Part shown: positions 5,424 to 11,439 of the stretch, one piece after another
How positions within the stretch are numbered: position 1 is the first letter of the stretch
Layout: the number at the start of each line of letters is the position of its first letter
Source: Sphingobacteriia bacterium
GTDB lineage: Bacteria; Bacteroidota; Bacteroidia; UBA7662
Reading direction: 5' to 3'
DNA: 11,439 nt
Assembly: GCA_009926245.1 (NCBI GenBank)
Contig: RFPG01000025.1
Coordinates: 1 to 11,439, forward strand
The notes under the pieces: model-generated
Databases searched by the model: none
What the model saw: the letters and a program-made list of their open reading frames with translations, nothing else
What the model was told of the DNA's origin: nothing
Translations under genes and position numbers: made by a program

Positions 5424-8168
5424 CTAGGGTAGCGCCACGTTGATTCGGACCAACCCACCCTGCAACAGCCACCAATCACCCCGGATGGGCGGGCGAAGGC
5501 CGGCCGGCTCCTGGGACGAAAGCTCCCAAGAACCCTGGCGGAAAAGAGCGGTTTGATGCCCCAATTCGAGACCCACCAATCCGGCAATCCCGGATAATTT
5601 CCATGTCAATTCTCCGTAAATCATCCGTCCGGGTTCACCCAACAAATAAGCACAGATCGTTTCCGTCGCCCGCATTCTGGCCAAGGGTTTCCAGTGAGTG
5701 ATGCTCAAGCGGGCGGTTTGGTATTCCTGCATCAGGGTGAACCAGGATTTTTGGGCTGTCAAAAGATGAGGATTCAATCCTCGAGGAGCCATCGTTCGTT
5801 CCCGGCCCCATCCATAGGCTTGGGATGGCCACGCATAGAAATCAGCAAAGGTGCGAGGGCTTTGTGAAAACCAACCAGCCCCTATTCGCCCGTTCCATCG
5901 ACGATCTGCACCCAAATCCCGGTTACGTTCCGCAAACAAAGAAGCGCGTGACCACGGAAAGACTCCGTTCTGCTGATAAACCCAGGCAGCATCCAGATCC
6001 AAGCCCACAAAGGCTTCGGAGCTGCGACGATACCGAACCCAACCGTTGACTTTTCTCTTTTCGGTCAGCGGTTCCCAGCGCCAAGACGCATGCAACCGCA
6101 GGCGTTGATGGTCCCTAAACAATTCCCCCAAGGAACCGATGGGCCGAACTGAATAATAAGACGAGCCAGAGCCGATTCCAGCCAAAGCGGAAGACCACAT
6201 GGGGGAATGAGCGGGATCCGGAAATTGCATCACATAGGAGCGTTTTTCGGCCCCTGCGCCCAGCCACATTCTCCATTTTTTGGAGAGGCGTTGTTCCAAT
6301 CCGCCGTCAGCTTTGGTGGTCAAAACACCTTCAAAACCCGTATACCACCAAGGACGCTGCTCAGAAGGATGGGCCGTGCCCAAGGATAACAGATGCACCC
6401 AGCGAGGCATTTGCCAACCGCTTAGGGGCTCCAGTGCCGAACCCATGCCCCATTGCCAACGGGTTTCCGTGGTGCTACGGGACCAATCCAACGCAGGAAG
6501 TACTTGCTGCAATTGGGATCCCCAACGCAACGAGGCCTTCCACGATGTGTTACGATTCCGAGCATCTCTGGCCTGTCGCTGGTAGGTCCCGGAGACCACC
6601 CATCCCTCCAAGGGATTGTAGAGATCCAAGGCAGTCCATCGCGGTCGGAGCCAGCCCGACCATTCCTGGCTTTGCCAAGCCTGACCCGCTGCATCCCGTC
6701 CCTTTTGGGATTGACTTCCCCATAACATGGTTTTGAAAAAGCGTAGAGCCGCAGAACGGGTGGTATCATCGGTTGATCGGGACTTTTTGAACGCGCCCAA
6801 GCTGTCGGCAACTGCATAACCTTTCTGTTCGGCGCTATCAAGACGAATGGTTCGCAATGTTTCCCACAGCGAATCCGAGGACGCATCGGCAGTGGTATCC
6901 ACCTCAAACCGGTATTCGGCATCCAAGCCAGGGGTGGCATCCAGACCAGCGGTGCTATCCACGCCAGAGGCGCTATCCAGGCCAGCAGTAGCCTTCCGAA
7001 CAACATCCGCCGCTATGGATAAATTAGCAACGACTGAATCCGTAACAACTCGAGGCCTTTTTTTTGGACTCGACTTGGTCTTGGCCAAAGAAGGCGATGG
7101 GCCAACAGGTCTGGGGGATGGAGCGACCGAGGAAAGGCGGTCCGGAGGAGCCAAGACCTCGTCAAAACGACGGATGGAACTGATGTATCGAATACGAGCC
7201 GAGGCTCCCAAAAAGCTCAGCTCCATCTGTAGATCTTCCATGGTCTGCATCGAAAAACCCTGGACACGACGGTACTGCTTGCCGATGCGAAAGGTATCGC
7301 CGGCGGGATTTTTCACCACCAACTCCACCCGATCCAGACTCCAGTCTTTGCTCCTCAAAACCAAGGTTCCCTGGTAACGATTGGAAGACCCGCCCCTGGG
7401 TCGGACCGCGATGCGGTGCAGTCGCTCCCCCTCTTCTTCTTCGGAGCCCAGGTACTCAAAACGATAATGCGCAAAGGACTTGGAAGACAATGGCGATACC
7501 CAATCCCGGCTCTGGGGCTCGTATAAATTAATGTTGGAATAATTCAAATTGGCCTCCATGCTTTTGGGTAAATTGGATCGGCGGGACAAAACCTTCTCCT
7601 CAAAATTCCGAGGTCGACGGTATTTAATCCGGCTTGCGGATTCCATAACATACGTTACACCTTGTCTGAGTCCCTCTTGTTCCAATTGTCGGCGCAGGAT
7701 CCAAGGGACTTCCACGATTTTGAATTGGCCTTTGACATAGGTCTCGGCGGTGTAGCGCCATGGACCCGCAGCGTGGGCTGGGGCCGCTGCGATGGCTTTG
7801 CGCATCATTGCGTAGGCGGGGTCTTCTTTGCCGGCCTTTACGGTGATTTCCTGAAGAGCCACCACCCGGGGCTCCAAAATCAATTCGGGTCCATCCACCA
7901 CCGACCCTGAACCCTGGGAGAATTCCCAATTCAAACGCCGGGGTCGATACCCCAAATGCGCGACTTGAACGGTGTAGGCACCCGGTTGAAGAAAGACCTC
8001 ATATCGACCGTTCTCGTTGCTAAGACCGGTGATTTGACCAGGTTCAAAAACCAGGGTAGCGTAGGCCACGCCCCGACCCTGATCGTCCTTGACCCAACCC
8101 CGGACCCGGACCGTTCCAGGTGGCTGGGCCGTCGTCACCTGGTGAAAAAGGCTGAAAAACAGGATCAT
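5424..8168 (-). CDS. DUF5686-type outer-membrane protein with carboxypeptidase-regulatory-like domain
   Basis: About 914 residues. The N-terminal hydrophobic segment (MILFFSLFHQVTTAQ) is a signal peptide with likely cleavage after AQ. Residues about 20-100 form a CarboxypepD_reg-like beta-sandwich (VRGWVKDDQGRGVAYATLVF ... NENGRYEVFLQPGAYTVQVA ... LGYRP). From about residue 115 (DPAYAMMRKAIAAAP ... WRYTAETYVKGQFK) it resembles DUF5686, a Bacteroidota family thought to make an outer-membrane beta-barrel; function unknown. Residues about 335-420 are a Ser/Pro/Lys- then Asp/Thr-rich linker containing a six-residue repeat. The rest alternates aromatic and polar residues as in barrel strands. The signal peptide lacks basic residues at ATG 8168; TTG at 8180 or 8177 would be alternative starts without adding any. 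The frame runs on to 8927 through the tRNA gene, which is not coding. It has no promoter room of its own downstream of the tRNA terminator. Confidence 0.85.
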   Translation of the reverse strand: MILFFSLFHQVTTAQPPGTVRVRGWVKDDQGRGVAYATLVFEPGQITGLSNENGRYEVFLQPGAYTVQVAHLGYRPRRLNWEFSQGSGSVVDGPELILEPRVVALQEITVKAGKEDPAYAMMRKAIAAAPAHAAGPWRYTAETYVKGQFKIVEVPWILRRQLEQEGLRQGVTYVMESASRIKYRRPRNFEEKVLSRRSNLPKSMEANLNYSNINLYEPQSRDWVSPLSSKSFAHYRFEYLGSEEEEGERLHRIAVRPRGGSSNRYQGTLVLRSKDWSLDRVELVVKNPAGDTFRIGKQYRRVQGFSMQTMEDLQMELSFLGASARIRYISSIRRFDEVLAPPDRLSSVAPSPRPVGPSPSLAKTKSSPKKRPRVVTDSVVANLSIAADVVRKATAGLDSASGVDSTAGLDATPGLDAEYRFEVDTTADASSDSLWETLRTIRLDSAEQKGYAVADSLGAFKKSRSTDDTTRSAALRFFKTMLWGSQSQKGRDAAGQAWQSQEWSGWLRPRWTALDLYNPLEGWVVSGTYQRQARDARNRNTSWKASLRWGSQLQQVLPALDWSRSTTETRWQWGMGSALEPLSGWQMPRWVHLLSLGTAHPSEQRPWWYTGFEGVLTTKADGGLEQRLSKKWRMWLGAGAEKRSYVMQFPDPAHSPMWSSALAGIGSGSSYYSVRPIGSLGELFRDHQRLRLHASWRWEPLTEKRKVNGWVRYRRSSEAFVGLDLDAAWVYQQNGVFPWSRASLFAERNRDLGADRRWNGRIGAGWFSQSPRTFADFYAWPSQAYGWGRERTMAPRGLNPHLLTAQKSWFTLMQEYQTARLSITHWKPLARMRATETICAYLLGEPGRMIYGELTWKLSGIAGLVGLELGHQTALFRQGSWELSSQEPAGLRPPIRGDWWLLQGGLVRINVALP
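6919..6990 (-). repeat. 18-bp tandem repeat in the DUF5686 linker
   Basis: Four units of exactly 18 bases, aligned on ATCCA at 6921, 6939, 6957 and 6975. They encode GLDSAS-GVDSTA-GLDATP-GLDAEY, so the reading frame is kept with a six-residue period. The repeat lies at residues about 393-416, in a low-complexity acidic linker between the plug-like N-terminal half and the predicted barrel. Copy number could change by slippage without breaking the frame. Confidence 0.85.
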
Positions 8169-8186
8169 GCAACCCAACAACCGGCC

Positions 8187-8217
8187 AAAAAAAAGCCTGC
8201 ACCCCGTGGATGCAGGC
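8187..8217 (-). terminator. Intrinsic terminator of the tRNA-Leu gene
   Basis: On the minus strand GCCTGCA (8217-8211) pairs with TGCAGGC (8201-8195) around a 9-base loop, followed by eight T (8194-8187). The stem begins one base after the encoded CCA end of the tRNA. The T run ends 18 bases before the ATG of the DUF5686 gene, so transcripts of that gene must either pass this terminator or start inside it or the tRNA. Confidence 0.88.
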
Positions 8218-8218
8218 C

Positions 8219-8303
8219 TGGTGCCGAAGGCCGGACTCGAACCGGCATGTCTTGCGACACACGCCCCTGAAACGTGCGTGTCTACCAATTTCACCACTTC
8301 GGC
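8219..8303 (-). tRNA. tRNA-Leu (anticodon CAG)
   Basis: The minus strand folds as a class II tRNA. The acceptor GCCGAAG pairs with CTTCGGC over 7 bp. The D arm is GTG-AAATTGGTAGA-CAC. The anticodon stem CACGT/GCGTG has loop TTCAGGG, giving anticodon CAG (reads CUG). A long variable arm TGTC-GCAA-GACA is typical of leucine tRNAs. The T arm is GCCGG-TTCGAGT-CCGGC. The discriminator is A and the CCA end is encoded. Transcription probably starts at the TATATTTG box about 70 bases upstream, giving a leader of roughly 60 bases. Confidence 0.97.
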
Positions 8304-8371
8304 TGGCTTTGGGCCTTCCGTCATCGCTGACCCGACTGGGCATGGGTTGATGCAACGATTCGGAAGGGAGG

Positions 8372-8379
8372 CAAATATA
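8372..8379 (-). promoter_or_regulatory. -7 promoter box of the tRNA-Leu gene
   Basis: Minus-strand TATATTTG fully matches TAnnTTTG and lies 68 bases upstream of the mature tRNA 5' end. No other good box is seen between it and the tRNA. A T-rich stretch about 16-20 bases further upstream could be a weak -33 element. Confidence 0.55.
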
Positions 8380-8443
8380 CATTCATCAACTTTGAAAATG
8401 ATTTGGTGGGTCGTGGGACCTGAAGATGGCCCCCTGACCTCCC

Positions 8444-8451
8444 TATCTTTG
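8444..8451 (+). promoter_or_regulatory. -7 promoter box of the M16 peptidase gene
   Basis: TATCTTTG fully matches TAnnTTTG and ends 8 bases before the ATG at 8460. Since this box sits just upstream of the transcription start, the 5' untranslated region would be a few bases at most. It is flanked by two copies of CCCCCTGA (8430-8437 and 8453-8460). No -33 TTG is evident at the usual distance. Confidence 0.5.
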
Positions 8452-8459
8452 ACCCCCTG

Positions 8460-9716
8460 ATGGTGGTTCAAGATTTGCCTCGTGTTTTGCGCACATCCCG
8501 TGGTTTTCCGGTGCTGTGGGTGCACGAGCCCCACCATAGCCTCAGCCACATGGCCCTGCTCAGCGATTGCGGTAGTCGGGATGATGAACCGATCGGTTCC
8601 GGGGCGACCCATTGTTTGGAACATTTGCTTTTCAAAGGTACCGAGGACCGTCGACCCATGCAGGTCCTCACCGAACTCGAAAACAAAGGCGGGGATATCA
8701 ACGCCTTTACCACCAAAGAGCGCTTGGTTTTGCATGCATCCTGCCCAGCCAAGCATAGCCAAACGGCGGTGGATTTGGTGGCGGATATGTGGTGGAATTC
8801 CCGCTGGACCGAGCAAGAATTTGCCAAAGAACAAAAAGTCATCCGAGAAGAGATCGGAATGTACAGTGACAACCCGGATGAGAGCCTTTTGGAGGCTTTT
8901 GAAAAATCCGTTTACGGCAAACACCACCTATCGCACCCCATTTTGGGCTACGAATCCAGCCTAACGGCCCTGAGCAGTGCATCGGTTCAGCATCATTATC
9001 GATCGGTGTTTGGAGCAAGACCGGCAGTCTTTGTTTACCATGGACCCCTGGAGGCTGCAGACGTCTTGAAGGCTCTTGAGGCAAGGATGCCCAAGCGTTC
9101 CTTTCAAAACCCCAAAACAGCCCCCAACCGCAAAGCGCCTACCGCCCTACGCGGTCAACAGGAACGAGAAGAGCTCAAGGATTTTCACCAGGCCTACGGC
9201 ATCATGGGCGGTCGAGCCCCTTCGGTTCGGCACGATATGCGATGGGCCTTGGCGCTCCTGGTCAATTGGCTGGGTGGAGATCATATGAGTGCCCGCCTAA
9301 GCATGGAACTACGCGAAAAATCTGCTTTGGTTTACGATATCGATGCCCATTACACGCCGTATTCGGATTCGGGCATGTGGAGCATACAGTTTTCTTGCGA
9401 TGCAGGTCAAGCCCCCAAAGTCCGGACCAAAATCGACCGTATCCTCCGCAACCCGCGCCTTCGTTGCCCGGGTCCCCGTGAATTCAAAATCGCCAAGGAA
9501 CAACTCATCGGTCGCCTGCTTTTGGCCGAAGAAAACAGACTCCAAAACCTTATCGGCTGGGGTCAGGCTTACTTGGACGGGAACGGTTTGTTGACCCAAC
9601 AAGAAATCGTGGATCGCATCCACCATATCCCCTTGACCCAACTCCAAACGATTGCGGAACAACTCTTTGTCCGTCAAGGATGGCGCAGCCTGGTTTGGAG
9701 GAACGAAACGTCTTAG
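8460..9716 (+). CDS. M16-family zinc metallopeptidase (insulinase/pitrilysin-like)
   Basis: 418 residues, the size of one two-domain M16B subunit. The inverted zinc motif HxxEH is HCLEH (H51, E54, H55), followed by the family string LLFKGT and, about 75 residues later, the third ligand in VIREEIGMYSDNPDE (E130 or E131). The N-terminal half also has ENKGGDINAFTTKE, a conserved M16 segment. The C-terminal half retains the substrate-contact region SMELREKSALVYDIDAHYTP with R285 and nearby Tyr. It therefore looks like a complete active peptidase rather than a processing partner without zinc. No signal peptide is seen, so it is probably cytoplasmic. The substrate is unknown; relatives degrade or process peptides. 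ATG 8460 follows a TAnnTTTG box by 8 bases with no room for a Shine-Dalgarno site. The stop TAG lies in the 5' arm of a terminator hairpin before the methyltransferase gene. Confidence 0.93.
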   Translation: MVVQDLPRVLRTSRGFPVLWVHEPHHSLSHMALLSDCGSRDDEPIGSGATHCLEHLLFKGTEDRRPMQVLTELENKGGDINAFTTKERLVLHASCPAKHSQTAVDLVADMWWNSRWTEQEFAKEQKVIREEIGMYSDNPDESLLEAFEKSVYGKHHLSHPILGYESSLTALSSASVQHHYRSVFGARPAVFVYHGPLEAADVLKALEARMPKRSFQNPKTAPNRKAPTALRGQQEREELKDFHQAYGIMGGRAPSVRHDMRWALALLVNWLGGDHMSARLSMELREKSALVYDIDAHYTPYSDSGMWSIQFSCDAGQAPKVRTKIDRILRNPRLRCPGPREFKIAKEQLIGRLLLAEENRLQNLIGWGQAYLDGNGLLTQQEIVDRIHHIPLTQLQTIAEQLFVRQGWRSLVWRNETS

Positions 9717-9744
9717 ACCCATAGGTCTAGGTCTAAATTTTTTT
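9713..9744 (+). terminator. Terminator overlapping the M16 stop codon, with two alternative hairpins
   Basis: TTAGACC (9713-9719, containing the TAG stop at 9714-9716) can pair with GGTCTAA at 9730-9736. That form directly precedes A and seven T (9738-9744), a normal intrinsic terminator. The GGTCTA half is duplicated in tandem (9724-9729 and 9730-9735), so the same 5' arm can instead form a tighter hairpin with a CATA tetraloop. This hairpin lies six bases further from the T run. A ribosome stopping at TAG would cover the 5' arm. Confidence 0.7.
9734..9741 (+). promoter_or_regulatory. Possible -7 box of the O-methyltransferase gene
   Basis: TAAATTTT matches TAnnTTTG at seven of eight positions, with a longer T run ending in G at 9745. 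It ends 7 bases before the ATG and overlaps the preceding terminator's T run. The low complexity makes a chance match quite possible. Confidence 0.25.
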
Positions 9745-9748
9745 GCTC

Positions 9749-10390
9749 ATGAATTTTTTGCCCCCCCACCTGGACGCCTACATCGAGGAACATAGCCATG
9801 CTCCCTCGGCCCTCCTGGTCGAACTCGAACGTCAAACCCATCTGCGTTGCCTCATGCCCCAAATGTGTTCGGGCTATTTGCAGGGCCGCGTATTGGCCAT
9901 GATCAGTCGGATGTTAGCCCCAAAGCGCATTCTCGAAATTGGGACCTTTACGGGCTATTCGGCACTCTGTTTGGCCGAAGGCCTGACCGAGGATGGTCTC
10001 CTACACAGCGTTGATAACAACCCCGAAGTCATGGACATGGCCAAGGAATTTGTGGAAAGGTCGGCGTATCGTGAGCGGATACATTTGCATACCGGCACCG
10101 GCTTGGGGTTGATTCAACAAGTCCATGAAGACTGGGACCTGGTTTTTGTGGATGCGGACAAGGAAAATTACCCGGCCTATCTGGAGGCGTTGGTCGAGAT
10201 CCTCAAGCCAGGGGCTTATATCCTGGCTGACAACGTGTTATGGAGCGGAAAGGTGGCAGAGACTGGGCTACACAAAGATGCGGAGACCGAAGCCTTGCGG
10301 GAATACAATCGCAGGGCGGTAACCCATCCTCGGTTGGAGACGGTCGTCCTTCCGGTGAGGGATGGTTTATCCCTGGCCCGGATTCGCTAA
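9749..10390 (+). CDS. O-methyltransferase, family 3 (catechol-OMT-like)
   Basis: 213 residues, a complete small class I SAM-dependent methyltransferase of the metal-dependent O-methyltransferase family. Motif I is ILEIGTFTGYSALCLAEGL (residues 61-79), and the acidic ribose contact is D89 (HSVDNN). The metal site is D135 (LVFVDADKENY) with D161 and N162 (ILADNVLW). The catalytic/metal-linked Lys is K138. These proteins methylate hydroxyls of catechol-like or other small aromatic substrates; in Bacteroidota the substrate is usually unknown. ATG 9749 is preferred to the in-frame TTG at 9743, which overlaps the terminator T run. No Shine-Dalgarno site is present. The C-terminal SLARIR is followed by TAA, and the last 18 bases are the first unit of a repeat that copies this stop codon downstream. 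Confidence 0.94.
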   Translation: MNFLPPHLDAYIEEHSHAPSALLVELERQTHLRCLMPQMCSGYLQGRVLAMISRMLAPKRILEIGTFTGYSALCLAEGLTEDGLLHSVDNNPEVMDMAKEFVERSAYRERIHLHTGTGLGLIQQVHEDWDLVFVDADKENYPAYLEALVEILKPGAYILADNVLWSGKVAETGLHKDAETEALREYNRRAVTHPRLETVVLPVRDGLSLARIR

Positions 10391-10445
10391 GCGATCAAGG
10401 TCCGCTAAAGGACCCGAGTTCGCTAATGGGACCCAGGTTCGCTAA
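10373..10445 (+). repeat. 18-bp repeat carrying copies of the methyltransferase stop codon
   Basis: CGCTAA recurs at 10385, 10403, 10421 and 10440, with spacing 18, 18 and 19 bases. The units also share a GGaCCC-like middle part, e.g. AGGACCCGAGTTCGCTAA. The first unit is the last six codons of the methyltransferase, its TAA being the true stop. The next two TAA are in the same frame, and the fourth is shifted by one base. GGTCC/GGACC (10399-10403 with 10410-10414) can form a small stem, but no T run follows. Confidence 0.8.
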
Positions 10446-10466
10446 AGAAGAATTGGAGGTGGCTAC

Positions 10467-11201
10467 TTAGAAGCGCCAGCCTACACGAATGGAAGGCAGA
10501 GCACCAAAATTGGAGCTCACGTTGCGGCTGCTGGGCTCCAAAATACCGGAGTTGCTGCTGCTAAGGCTGGAGAAAGAGAACTCGGTGGGGCGGTTGTTGC
10601 GAACGGTCATTCCCCAATTCATTTCCAAACCCAAATAGAGGTTTTCGACCAAGTAGAAGTCAACACCAGCGACGGCACCAAAATTGAATGAAAGGAAAGG
10701 AGCGGTGATGTTGGCTTTTGTTTGGAATTCGTAGTAGCCACCCAAGCTGTCGATATTGTAGTCTTTCCAATCTTCTTTGTTGCGGCCGGTGTTCAAACCA
10801 ACCACTGCTCCAAAGTAAGGAGAGAGTCTTTTGGTACCCGATGGGTGGTATTCAAAACCGGTTTGCAGACCCCACTGACGGTCACTGACCGTGCGCGTTC
10901 CTTCGTTGCCGGTGAAATTGGGGTTCTGATAAACGCGCTCCACATCGGTGTTGGTAGCGGCTTCGATTGTACCGCGCAATGCCATGCGATCGTTCAAAAA
11001 GTAGCGGTAACGCACTTTGGGCAATACAACCGTATTTCCTTCGGCAATGTTGAGTCCGGCCTCGATGGTGGATTTGTGGGCACCGTAGCTGGCAAAACTC
11101 CCGCTAGAGGCCGAAGAAAGTGGCTTTTGGGCCAAAAGAGGCTGGGCAAAAACGAGGGTCAAACATACCAAAAAGGCTGAGAAGGTCATTTTTTGGAGCA
11201 T
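10467..11201 (-). CDS. Outer-membrane beta-barrel protein
   Basis: 244 residues. The N-terminus (MLQKMTFSAFLVCLTLVFAQ, then PLLAQKP) is a signal peptide, probably cut after LLAQ or just before. The mature part alternates hydrophobic and polar residues with repeated strand-like pieces: KVRYRYFLNDRMALRGTIEA, WGLQTGFEYHPSGTKRLSPY, FGAVVGLNTG, FNFGAVAGVDFYLVENLYLG, LEMNWGMTV. It ends in GWRF, and a C-terminal Phe is the usual assembly signal for outer-membrane barrels. This resembles the porin-like or OmpA-barrel-type small barrels of Bacteroidota; no OmpA peptidoglycan domain is present. The ligand or role is unknown. A Met at residue 5 is an alternative start. It converges on the methyltransferase gene with a 76-base gap, and it has a TACTTTTG box 51 bases upstream. 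Confidence 0.88.
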   Translation of the reverse strand: MLQKMTFSAFLVCLTLVFAQPLLAQKPLSSASSGSFASYGAHKSTIEAGLNIAEGNTVVLPKVRYRYFLNDRMALRGTIEAATNTDVERVYQNPNFTGNEGTRTVSDRQWGLQTGFEYHPSGTKRLSPYFGAVVGLNTGRNKEDWKDYNIDSLGGYYEFQTKANITAPFLSFNFGAVAGVDFYLVENLYLGLEMNWGMTVRNNRPTEFSFSSLSSSNSGILEPSSRNVSSNFGALPSIRVGWRF

Positions 11202-11252
11202 GGGAAGGAGATTGAAGGGTTGTTAGAGTAGGTTTTGAACGTTAATGATTTC

Positions 11253-11260
11253 CAAAAGTA
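11253..11260 (-). promoter_or_regulatory. -7 promoter box of the outer-membrane protein gene
   Basis: Minus-strand TACTTTTG, the same box as in front of the lipoprotein gene, fully matches TAnnTTTG. It would give a leader of about 45 bases. A TTTTG lies 26 bases upstream, somewhat farther than the usual -33 spacing. Confidence 0.55.
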
Positions 11261-11325
11261 AGCGACAGGAACGTGGATTGCGACCCCAAAAGGGCCAAAA
11301 TATGAGAATGGCCTAATTTTTCGCT

Positions 11326-11333
11326 TAATATTG
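11326..11333 (+). promoter_or_regulatory. Possible -7 box of the gene at the right edge
   Basis: TAATATTG matches TAnnTTTG at seven of eight positions and ends 4 bases before the ATG at 11338, the same spacing as in the tetR gene. Weak on its own. Confidence 0.28.
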
Positions 11334-11337
11334 AAGC

Positions 11338-11439
11338 ATGAAATCCAGCGCCGCCCCCTCCTTTTTTGGTTTTTTGGACCATTCCACTTGGAAAGGGTTG
11401 GTCCGTCGAGCATCCCTCGTCGTTATCGGGGTCCTTGGG
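11338..11439 (+). CDS. Start of an unidentified gene, cut by the window edge
   Basis: An open frame from ATG 11338 runs 34 codons to the end without a stop. The visible part has a polar start (MKSSAAPSFFGFLDHSTWKG) followed by LVRRASLVVIGVLG. The two Arg before a hydrophobic run suggest the beginning of a signal peptide or first membrane segment. It lies divergent from the outer-membrane protein gene across a 136-base gap. Too little is present to name a family, and it could be chance. Confidence 0.5.
   Translation, partial: MKSSAAPSFFGFLDHSTWKGLVRRASLVVIGVLG

Noticed and set aside
6422..7377. Open frames of 176-194 codons on both strands within the DUF5686 gene
   Set aside because: Low-complexity, arginine- or proline-rich translations caused by codon use of the real gene; no start context or family match.
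8166..8186. LLGC before the DUF5686 signal peptide as a lipobox
   Set aside because: It lies upstream of the hydrophobic segment, not after it, so it cannot be the cleavage site of a lipoprotein signal.
8169..8927. Minus-strand extension of the DUF5686 frame upstream of 8168
   Set aside because: It reads straight through the tRNA-Leu gene (giving the familiar spurious AEVVKLVDTHVSGACVARH string) and into the opposite strand of the M16 gene.
11186..11413. 75-codon minus-strand frame at the right edge
   Set aside because: It covers the promoter and signal-peptide region of the outer-membrane protein gene and has no recognisable features.
1..11439. Mobile element, CRISPR, toxin-antitoxin or defence system
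   Set aside because: I looked for transposase, integrase, Cas, nuclease and toxin motifs and for terminal or spaced long repeats and found none; all sizeable genes belong to ordinary chromosomal families.

Overview
The window looks like chromosomal DNA of a member of the Bacteroidota. Four things point there: a YebC protein starting MGRAFEYRKARK, a 58-residue histone-H1-like protein, a large DUF5686-type outer-membrane protein with an N-terminal carboxypeptidase-regulatory-like domain, and repeated matches to the Bacteroidota -7 promoter box TAnnTTTG in the gaps between genes. Shine-Dalgarno sequences are mostly absent, as is common in this phylum. By eye the DNA is moderately GC-rich for Bacteroidota. 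I see no insertion sequence, phage gene, CRISPR array or defence locus, so this reads as ordinary core genome. The interest lies mainly in regulatory architecture and small repeats.

Left part (13-5388): a TetR-family regulator gene on the minus strand diverges from a plus-strand cluster. The 81-base gap holds a perfect 16-bp palindrome between two opposed TAnnTTTG boxes, so the regulator probably controls itself and the cluster. The cluster runs: beta-helix lipoprotein, tandem universal stress protein (ATGA overlap), small HAD-type phosphatase-like protein, methionine aminopeptidase (abutting the HAD gene), then yebC after a 75-base gap. A small H1-like gene follows behind its own gap and ends at a strong intrinsic terminator.

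Middle part (5424-8460): the minus-strand DUF5686 outer-membrane protein gene lies directly downstream of a tRNA-Leu(CAG) gene. A tRNA terminator is squeezed between them, ending only 18 bases before the protein's ATG. The DUF5686 linker carries an exact 18-bp-period repeat.

Right part (8444-11439): an M16 zinc peptidase with a near-leaderless promoter is followed by an O-methyltransferase. Between them is a terminator whose 5' arm contains the peptidase stop codon. The methyltransferase ends in an 18-bp-period repeat that carries extra copies of its stop codon. A minus-strand outer-membrane beta-barrel gene converges on it. The last 102 bases hold the start of another plus-strand gene cut by the window edge.
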